Part shown: piece after piece, positions 1 through 8,500 of the stretch
Layout: each line of letters opens with the position of its first letter
Numbering within the stretch: the stretch's first letter is position 1
Assembly: GCA_030642425.1 (NCBI GenBank)
Contig: DAOWNU010000019.1
Location: forward strand, 1-11,488
DNA length: 11,488 bases
Source of the DNA: a bacterium
GTDB taxonomy: Bacteria; UBP14; UBA6098
Direction: 5' to 3'
Notes under the pieces: model-generated
Told to the model about the DNA's origin: nothing
The model's input: the letters and a program-made list of their open reading frames with translations, nothing else
The model's database searches: none
Position numbers and translations under genes: made by a program

Positions 1-1231
1 GCACGTTCGCGCCGCAGCCTTCGGCGTTGTCCATGGCGCCGAGTGTTATTTCCACGAACGTGCAGTGAACGAGGTCTATTCCGATATCGCCGAGATCGAT
101 GTCTATCGTGTCGCCGGAGATCTCGAGTGCAACATGTCCCGGCTCCAAAATCCTTTCACCGTCGTAAAAATCTATAACTATCGAGGTCGAGTCGGGGTTA
201 AGACCGGAACCGGCATCCTCGATGAGCAGGACGATATGGTCTTCGGGCGTGTGAAAAACCGCGTCGCCGGGATAAAGCGGCGTAACAGCGGGCGGGGCGG
301 TATCCACAATAAAATTCCAGGACAGCGGCGCGACAGGAAATCCCCCGAAAGTCGAGGCCGAAACGACGATCGGTATAGTGTCGCCATCCGTAACGCTGCC
401 AGGGAATTCGAATATTAAATACGGCGTCTCGAAAGATAGATACGAGGATAAGATGTCGTATGTTCCGCCGGCGAAATCGAGGACGATGCTCGCGGGGTCT
501 ATCCCACTTCCGGGGGCGCTGAATCTAACCCGGACCGTCGGGCTTTCGCAGGAAATGAAGTCTCCCGGCTCCGGCTCGACAATAATCGCGAGCGGTTCGG
601 TGAAATCCGTGTAGAAATCCACGCAGACCGGTTCCGCGATATTGGGGCCGCACGTCCCGTCAACTTCGTCCGCGATCCCCTCCAGACAGACGTGCCAGTT
701 CTCCGGGCCGATAGGCGCATAGCCCTCTTCGATAGGTCTTATCGTGGCGAGTCCGGCGGTCAAATCGGCGGGGATTGTCTCCGCGGAGCCGTTAATCCGC
801 CAGACAAGCTCCGTTTCGTCGATCCCGTTCGGATCGGACAGCGCAACCCGGACCGCGAATTCCTCGTCGTGGATCGTGTCTCCGGGCATAGGCTCTATCA
901 ACACCGCGTCCGGCGGCTCGTTATCGAGATATATTGTCCATTCGCCGGCGCCCTCGAGTGGACAACCGTCTTCGTCCGAGAGCGTGCGCAGGCTAATTCG
1001 AATCTCGCCGTCGCCAGCCTCCGCAGAGGGCAAAAGGCATTTTAATATAGGCTCTGTGAATTCCATGCGCGCGGGATCGGGAAAAAACATAAATTCGTCG
1101 CCGATATCGATTCGAATCGAACTCTCGTCGATGCCGTCGAGGTCGAAAAGGCGCATAATGACTTCGAGAGTGTCGCAGGCATAGGTCTCCCCCGGCGCGG
1201 GCGAAATAAGCTCCGCCACCGGCCCGACGCC
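1..1231 (-). repeat. Start of a second A-B-A-B Ig-like array
   Basis: Four Ig-like domains of the downstream protein, starting near residues 410 (A: GVGPVAELISP, cysteine in YACD, DLDGID), 513 (B: NEPPDAVLIEP, TCGPN then PVCVDF), 620 (A: TEPLAIIVEP, cysteine in ISCES) and 720 (B: TAPPAVTPLYP, HTPEDHIVLL). The last domain is cut by the window edge at GCGANV, which occupies the place of the C-G-P-N motif. The order matches the upstream gene, so the array probably continues to the left. Confidence 0.8.
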
Positions 1232-2458
1232 GTCGATGCCGTGAATATAAACGCACCAATCGACCTCGAAAGTATCCGTGCCCGTGCCATAGACGGACAC
1301 TGTCGAGCAAAGGGTCGTATCGCGCTCGAAAAGCGTATCCGGGATAGACAATTGCCAGGCCACAGCCCCCGTGCCTCCGGGCGGCAGAACGTCCGGGTCT
1401 ATCTCGATAATCGGTTCGCCCGAAACAAGCTCGAACGCATCGGGCATCGATATTTCCACGGTTATTCCGCCTATCGTGCTGCCCGTGGCGTTGGAAACGA
1501 GGAGATTCACCGGAAAAGGATTGGGGGTTCGGAACTCGCAAGATTCCACAATAAGCTCGTCGGGCGCCGAGAGGGATAGGTTTAGATCGCCAATCGCTAT
1601 TACGGCATTGCCCATACCATAATAGGTGGCCATTCTCCTGCTCTCGCCAGGCGCGAGATAGCGTGCGTCCCAGCGGAAAAGCACGGCGGAATCCGAATAT
1701 GGATCGCCAGTCAGAAGATAGTCCCATTCGACATCGTGAAGCTGCCAGAAATCGCCGAAAACAACCCTGTCCGGCGGTGCGGCGCTTCCACCTATCAAAA
1801 CACCGCCGCCGATAAGGCTGTCCGGCGGCTGCCACGGCGAGGATTCGAAGGCCTGCCAATACGACGGGATATTCGGGGCAACGAACTCCCGCTCGACCGA
1901 GAAATAGCCGTATTCCGTGGAGATCGGCGCGTAATCGTTATCCCCGATCATCGTGTCGAGGAAAAGAAAAACGCCGACCCGCCTGTGAGTCGTGGTCGTA
2001 TTGACCGCGGTGTATTCGATAAGAACAGTCGGGTTATCGCCCCAGTATGTCGGCGTGAGCCGCTGGGTGAACTCGATCCCATCGACCATATAGCGTGAAA
2101 CCACGCTCCCGGAGCGTAATGTGGGATGAATAAGAACGGTGGCCGGTTCCGGGTGCACTCCACCGTCTTCGAGATATGTTCCCCGAATCGTGTCGTTCAC
2201 GAAGAAATGCGCGTGCGATGTCGCGCCCTCGTTTGGGTAGCCGAAAAGCAGAGATTTACCCCCGGACGTCCCTATCGTGAACCTGCCGTCGATATCGTTG
2301 ACCGCGACCCTTATCTCACCGCTCGACAGAAGCATCCTCGACCCGCCCGATGGCGGATATAGCGCGATTTTTCGTGCGGCCGTTTGTGCCAGCCCGTTAA
2401 AGGGCACAAGTATGGCGAGAAGGATCAAGGCCGCTCCTATTTCAATGGAACGTTTCAT
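1..2458 (-). CDS. Secreted Ig-like repeat protein, paralogue of the upstream giant gene (3' end missing)
   Basis: Reading the reverse complement from ATG 2458 gives 819 codons with no stop; the frame leaves the window at position 1. The start is well defined: GGAGGT lies 5 bases upstream, and an in-frame TGA two codons before the ATG excludes an earlier start. Residues 1-24 form a signal peptide (MKRSIEIG, then a hydrophobic core, cleavage probably after NGLA and before Q25). Residues 25-300 are a cysteine-free beta-rich domain with DNDYAPIS at 173-180, PDRVVFGDFW at 229-238 and TYYGMG at 278-283. A CARDB-like domain follows at about 300-405. Ig-like domains begin at about 410, 513, 620 and 720. 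The N-terminal and CARDB-like domains align with the upstream protein, including the first cysteine (ESCEF here, DSCEL there). Twelve cysteines and four lysines were counted. The C-terminus is unseen; a sorting domain like that of gene 1 would be expected. Function unknown; probably a surface or extracellular structural or binding protein. Confidence 0.93.
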   Translation of the reverse strand, partial: MKRSIEIGAALILLAILVPFNGLAQTAARKIALYPPSGGSRMLLSSGEIRVAVNDIDGRFTIGTSGGKSLLFGYPNEGATSHAHFFVNDTIRGTYLEDGGVHPEPATVLIHPTLRSGSVVSRYMVDGIEFTQRLTPTYWGDNPTVLIEYTAVNTTTTHRRVGVFLFLDTMIGDNDYAPISTEYGYFSVEREFVAPNIPSYWQAFESSPWQPPDSLIGGGVLIGGSAAPPDRVVFGDFWQLHDVEWDYLLTGDPYSDSAVLFRWDARYLAPGESRRMATYYGMGNAVIAIGDLNLSLSAPDELIVESCEFRTPNPFPVNLLVSNATGSTIGGITVEISMPDAFELVSGEPIIEIDPDVLPPGGTGAVAWQLSIPDTLFERDTTLCSTVSVYGTGTDTFEVDWCVYIHGIDGVGPVAELISPAPGETYACDTLEVIMRLFDLDGIDESSIRIDIGDEFMFFPDPARMEFTEPILKCLLPSAEAGDGEIRISLRTLSDEDGCPLEGAGEWTIYLDNEPPDAVLIEPMPGDTIHDEEFAVRVALSDPNGIDETELVWRINGSAETIPADLTAGLATIRPIEEGYAPIGPENWHVCLEGIADEVDGTCGPNIAEPVCVDFYTDFTEPLAIIVEPEPGDFISCESPTVRVRFSAPGSGIDPASIVLDFAGGTYDILSSYLSFETPYLIFEFPGSVTDGDTIPIVVSASTFGGFPVAPLSWNFIVDTAPPAVTPLYPGDAVFHTPEDHIVLLIEDAGSGLNPDSTSIVIDFYDGERILEPGHVALEISGDTIDIDLGDIGIDLVHCTFVEITLGAMDNAEGCGANV

Positions 2459-2512
2459 ATTTCACCTCCGGAAGCAATCTTTATAGCTCCCGTGTTGTTC
2501 GGCGATTCCCCA
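2459..2512. other. Short intergenic gap between the two paralogues
   Basis: These 54 bases hold the ribosome binding site of the downstream gene. No inverted repeat with a T run and no convincing -35/-10 pair was seen on the minus strand; a TATAAA stretch is present but has no matching -35. This supports read-through transcription from the giant gene. Confidence 0.6.
2464..2469 (-). promoter_or_regulatory. Ribosome binding site of the downstream gene
   Basis: The minus strand reads GGAGGT followed by GAAAT and then ATG at 2458, a near-perfect Shine-Dalgarno sequence with a 5-base spacer. It fixes the start of the downstream gene. The 54-base gap after the upstream stop contains no hairpin followed by a T run, so there is no visible terminator. 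The downstream gene is probably translated from the same transcript as the giant gene. Confidence 0.9.
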
Positions 2513-5500
2513 CTATCTTGCCAGAACAACCGTGCCGGAGCAGATCACCCCCCCTCCTTCTTTTTCGACCACATACGTGTAGACCCCCGGACGGCACGCT
2601 CCACCATTGAAGTCGTATCCGTCCCATATATAACTGTGACCGAGGCCCGGCCCGATTTCTATCATCAGGCGGCCCCGCATATCATAGACTTTAACAATTG
2701 AATTGAAATCTATCCTGCCCGGATAGTCGAATATCACGATGTCGTTGAAACCGTCCGGAGGCGGAGGAGGCGTAAAGGGCTGCGGGCTGGCATGACATCT
2801 CGTTATCGGTTTTATATATTTAATGCACATATAATCGTCGAGCGCGTTAGGTGGACAGATCGTCGCGTAGTCCTCCGCATATAAATACAGGAACAGCGAA
2901 TCGCCGCGCGTCAATGTTAATCCCGTGGCGTAGGCCAGATCCATCGTGATTATTCCGATACTATCATCGAAGACGTATGTCAACGCCGCCTCGAAATTAA
3001 TATCATATTCGTGATGACTCGTGTCGCCGTTGTCGTTTATCTGGACAACCGTGAGAATAATGCTGAACGAATCGACGCCCGCCAGGCTGTCAACAATATA
3101 GAATTCGACGATCCCAAAATCCTCGATATCCTGATTTGTGTCCGCCGGATCGAAACACCATGCGAGCGGCGGTGTGAAATCGGCGTAGAAGAGCCAGCAT
3201 GTGTCGTTCGCGTGGTTGAACCAATGGTCGTAAATGCCGCCCACACATACATATATCGTATCGCCGTTTTCCCAGAGGCCCGAATCGGCAGCAGGCTCGT
3301 ATTTTATTGCGCCGACAACGGAATCGCGATTAAACGGTTCAATAACACCCGTCCAGGTTAAGGGATGATAACCCAATTCCCAGTAAAGTTCATCAAATGG
3401 ATATACCTGAGTAAAGTATTGAATATATAACGATTCCGCGATCATCTCACCCCAATCGAGGAACCCGACCACGATATTCTGGTCGAGACCCAAACAACTG
3501 GTGTATGCGCTATCCGGCGTCTCGATAGCTATCAATTGCGGCGGGATAGTGTCGTAGATCGTGCAGCAATAAGTTCCCGAAATCGCAAGCTGCCGGTCGC
3601 CGGAATTATCGAAATCGAAATCGTTGTCATAGGCCCAAATCTCGTAGCAGAGGCTGTCCCATGCGGCAAGGCTGTCGCCCGGAATCGCTCCCGGCGCGGT
3701 CATCGCCCAGACAATCGAATCGCCGGGAACGCCCAGGGATTCCGTAACCGCGAATGTATCCATCGGAAGCCAGTATTCGATAGGCGGGAGGGGCGAGGTG
3801 GGGCGATACGACCAGAAATGTGCCATTATCCCCTGTCCTGTCGTGTCGATTGTCGTTATGTCGTCGTAAATGCCGTCAATATCCGCCAGTCCGATAGTTA
3901 TATAGAAAGTATCGTTGCCTTCGTATGTGTAGCATGTGTCGAACCAAACTACTTCCGGCCCGATAGTGTCGTCGTCGCCGATCTCGAAACACCAGGAATA
4001 AACCGTGTCGTTAGGAATACAATTGTATGGCACGTCAAGAGAGGTCGAATCGCATATCGTCAGGTCGATACATATCTCCGCGAACTCCGTGAAAACAATA
4101 TCCGGCGTGAAGAATACCGTATCGTTCTGCCAGCTTATCCTCGGATCGCCGTAGATAAACATGCCGCCGTTCCATGGGGAGCCGTTTTCAGTTATCTCAA
4201 AGATCACACAATCGTGTCCCACCCACGACAGCGAGTCGGTGAAGTGGGCATAAATCGTGGGCGTCCATGTGTCCGTCGTTTCGCCCTCGACCGGATAATA
4301 CGCCATAGTATCGAGCGCGGGCGGTCTCAGGTCGAGGATAGCGCACCAGTGACGGTCCGCGATAAGTGTGTTGCCAAGCGTATCCGTCCAACCATCCGCA
4401 GGGATAGTTAAGCAGATAGTATCGCCGTCCGCGAGCGAGAAAGGCGGCCACGCGACGACTGTATCCGTATCGCCCAAACCGGGGATAAATTCGAACATCC
4501 CGGTCGGTGTGCCGGATGAATCCATCCAGAATACTGTATCCGTGTCGTTCCAGATAACGAATATGTCGCTCGTATCGACATGCTCCGGGTCGATAGTTAC
4601 CATCCAGAAAGCGCCGGAATCGCAGAAAGTTATCATCGGGTCGAGAGAGAAATCCGGGAAGAAGATTTGGACCATCGGGCCTTCGCCGTTAATATAGAAA
4701 GTGCAGCATTCGGTCGCGATCCAGTTCGGCTCGCAAAGGATTGTGGAATCGGCCACGCTGTCAACACAATAGACGACAGTATCTCCGCCCTCGAAGCCAA
4801 TCGTCGGCTGGAACCAGAGCGTGTCTATCGATTCATCGCCTGTCCACCAGATTAGGGGGCTTGCGGTCGTATAAGTAACGCCATTTACAATCACGTGTCC
4901 CGTCGTTGTATCTATCTTCCAGCTTGAATCGTCGATAACCCAGTAGGTCATCGGATAGGGGGTTGCGATCTCCTCACCCATTGCCGGCCAGTTGTCCACA
5001 ACATAAGGACTATCCCAATCTATGAGGAACCAGCACGTGTCCCCTATTCCCGGTGCGGGATTGCCGAGAACGTCGTTAAGTGTGTCGATTATCACCCAAA
5101 TCCAGACATCGAACGGCACGGCGTCGATATTGAGCACAAGCATCGAATCGCCGATAAGCATAACTCTCGAGCTATCAATATTATAATTATGCACAGCTAC
5201 GCCGTCGAAATAGGTCATATCGAGGCTGTAGCCGGCAATTCCCTGCGTGTCCTGCAGATGCCATATAAATTGGAAATCGGTTCTGCAGTTTATCGCCATA
5301 CTGCACGAAGGCGGCGAATACATATCGACAATCGGCCCGACTCCCGGTTCCATCAGGAACCACCAGCAATAGTTCGTGTCCGTCAGGTCGGAGATAAAAT
5401 TATCTCCCATGCAGCCCGTGCTGTCGCAGGCCTCGTCCAGACAGACCCATATCGTATCGCCGACAAGCAGGGTCTCCCCCGCCGCGACCGCGTTCCACAT

Positions 5501-8500
5501 TAAGGTGCCCGCAAGCGCGGTTCCCGAATCGGGAATCCATATCAGAATGCTGTCGTCGAACGTATAAACCGTGTCGTCGACAAAAAGCTCGAAACAACCG
5601 GGCACAATAGAACTAAATTCGTCGGTAATCAGAATAGAGATATCGGGCTGCGGTTCGAGAACCGGCATTATTGGGCCGATATACTCCGGCAATGGCGGCA
5701 ACAGATCGACATGGAATGTTATGCACGTCGAGTCCATTCGGTATTCGAGCATGTCGTCCGCGCCCCATACACAAACTTTAACAATACTCGTATCGAATGG
5801 GGCGGTTGGATAGTATGCGAGCCTTGTATTCACGGCATCCCAGAACAGTATTCCCGGGCTGGGGTATGAAAAGACAACACCGTTGACGCTCATGTGAAGG
5901 TTCGATGTGTTGACGCCGTCCGGGTCGATAAGGTCGGCGACTATCGAGTCTTCGGGGCAAAGCAAAGAACCTGTCGAGGGCGGATGGTAGAAATCGGTCT
6001 GTGGGCCGCCCTGCGCAACCTGGAAGCACCATGTTGTATCGAATGTTGTGCAGACCTCACAGGCGGCGTTGTTGTCGCAAGCGCCATAGACCGTAAGGCA
6101 GGCGATGCTGTCCGTCGATAGACAGCGCTCGAACGGGTCGAAACTGAATATAAGCGTTTCGGCTATGCCGGTTGCACTGTCCACAATCCAGTATAACGTA
6201 TCCGGCGCGGGAGAGTGTATCGAATCGACATCGTCCCCGCACCACGAATGAAGATGAACATAAACCGAATTCGTATCGACACCGGCGATATTATCCGGGA
6301 ATGTAATATAGATCTCCGGCGAGAAGCTATAGACTGAATCAATTGGCGGAACAAGGGCAAATCCGGGCGGAGTATAGTCATAGACAAAGGTGAACAGGTT
6401 ATCCACCTGATTGTTCTCGAAAATATCCTGCGCCTCGATACACACCCAAATCGTGCAGCCCTCGGCCACCGAATCCGGGGGAATAAAGGCGAATGTATCG
6501 ATCGGGTCGCCGACATTATAATAAAGGACGGGCAGCGTATCTATCGTGAACACGCTCGTGTCGTGGGCGCACGTCCAGTAATATATTCTTACGGTGGAAG
6601 TGTCCACTCCCTCGATATCCTGCAATGTAAATATAAATGTGTCCGGCTGTTCGCACCCTAGGACGCCGTTATAATCCGGCCATACATTGACAATATTCGG
6701 CCCCTGAGATGGCACAAGCATCTCGCAAGTTTCGAGGAACGTCAGACAATTTGGCGGGCACATATCGGAAAAGTCGCATATAGAAGTAACGTGGAAGAAT
6801 ATCGTGTCTCCGCCACGCCACCAGGGGGCGAGCGTGTCTATCAGGCCGGTGTGCAGACCCACGGAATCGTCGTATATTTCCCACGCCGTCGGGACGGAAT
6901 CATAACAGAACGGCAGCCACACTCCGAGACTATCGTGATAGAACTCCACGCACCAGCTCAGCGTGTCAATTCTTCCCCACTCGTCGAATGCGAAGAACCA
7001 TATCGTCGGCATCGGAGAGGATACAGAATCGTCGTGGCAACTGGGCGTATAGAAAATCGAGTCCCCCATCGGCGGCGAGTGGTCGATAATGAACCAGTAA
7101 TGATAAATCGCATCCGGCGCCACAAGCGGATTGATAAGTTCGTCAACCGCGTGAACCCAGACATCGTATGTATCCTCGACAGTGAACGCAGTCGGTGGGA
7201 ACGCTTTCAGAATATGGTCTGTCCCGGTCAATACGCCGGAAGACCAATCCCAGTAATATCCAGTTCCCGCCACTCGAAGAGAACACTCGACCCATACCGA
7301 ATCCCACAATATGGCATCGGAATCGTTCAGGGCGATGACGAGCGAATCGATGCTCGGACATGTCACAATCCAACTCTCACCCGGCTCTATAGCGTCTGGG
7401 ACGGGGCCGTGCGCTTCGATCCAGAAAGACCAGCATGTATCGCATATACTCAACGGACAACCGATCGTTGTATCCGTATTATCCATGTTTCTTACACAAA
7501 CTTCCACAGTATCGCCGCCCCGCGGCGGGTCCGGATAGAACGACAGATCAAAATAAGCGGTATCCGCCCCCCAATATATCGCGCCGGGATAATCGAATGC
7601 GTTTGTCCAGCTTGTTCCGCCATCCAGAGAGAAACTCAGACTCTCCGCCAGAATGGGAGCATAATCGTGCGCGATAACCGCCCAGATTATCGGCGTGCGC
7701 GTCGAAAGGCCGATATTTTCCGGCCACCATATCGTATCGAGTGTGTAATCGGGACATGGCGGAGTATTATCGAGGATGACGCACCATGTGCTCGGCGCCT
7801 CGTTCTGAACGAAAATACCATCCTCGATGTGATCGAAACTGACACAGACGGTTTCGCCCGGTGCGCCGTATAAGCTCAGGTCCAGGTTGAAAGAAATAGT
7901 GCAGGCGTCGGAGAACGACTCCCACATAAAGTCAACTTCGCTATCCGAAATAAAATAGGAATCCGGTTCGGGCGATGTTTCGGACCAGACGAGTATTATT
8001 GTAGAATCGACAAGCAGGCCGTCGCTGTCCCGCACACGCCAGACAAAGTCGAAATCCGTGCAGCTAACATACCGGTTCCTGGGTTGAATTCTGGAAATTA
8101 CAGGCCCGCCGGCGCTTATCAACATCCCCCAATCGAAAGTAAGAGGATCGAATGTCATCAGGTTCTCGGCAATATTGGAACCGCACAAATCCATATAATC
8201 GAGGGAATCCCTCAAATAGGCGATATTCACGAGTATCGAATCCGCGTCCCCGGCGCCGGAACCAATATCCGCAAGCGCAATCTTAAAAGTGTCGCCAGAC
8301 CATGAAACAAGCGGGTCATTCCCAAAGATCGTCGTGTAACCGGAAGCATGGTTTTTAAAAATGACCTTCACACTATCGTGGTAAAACCCACCGCAGCAGC
8401 CGGGATCGATAACGAAACTCACCGTATCGTAAGGAGATACTGTAGTGCACGCTCCCGCAACACCACAATACGGGTCCCATGTGTCCGGATCGCTTCCCGG

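Noticed and set aside
65..418. Plus-strand open frame of 117 codons
   Set aside because: Antisense to the downstream paralogue, with no supporting signals.
993..1859. Minus-strand open frame of 288 codons in another phase
   Set aside because: It overlaps the 819-codon frame that has a signal peptide, a ribosome binding site and homology. Its own translation is Arg/Gly-rich and matches nothing recognisable.
2459..2512. Promoter or terminator between the genes
   Set aside because: A TATAAA stretch is present but has no spaced -35 partner, and no hairpin plus T run was found. The gap is best read as an operon junction.
3536..4411. Plus-strand open frame of 291 codons
   Set aside because: Antisense to the Ig array, with an Arg/Val/Ile-rich low-plausibility translation. 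It is a shadow of the coding frame.
6791..7873. Plus-strand open frame of 360 codons
   Set aside because: Lies entirely antisense to the giant gene. Its translation is arginine/isoleucine-rich with no domain pattern, as expected from the complement of Asp/Ser/Thr-rich codons, and it has no convincing ribosome binding site.
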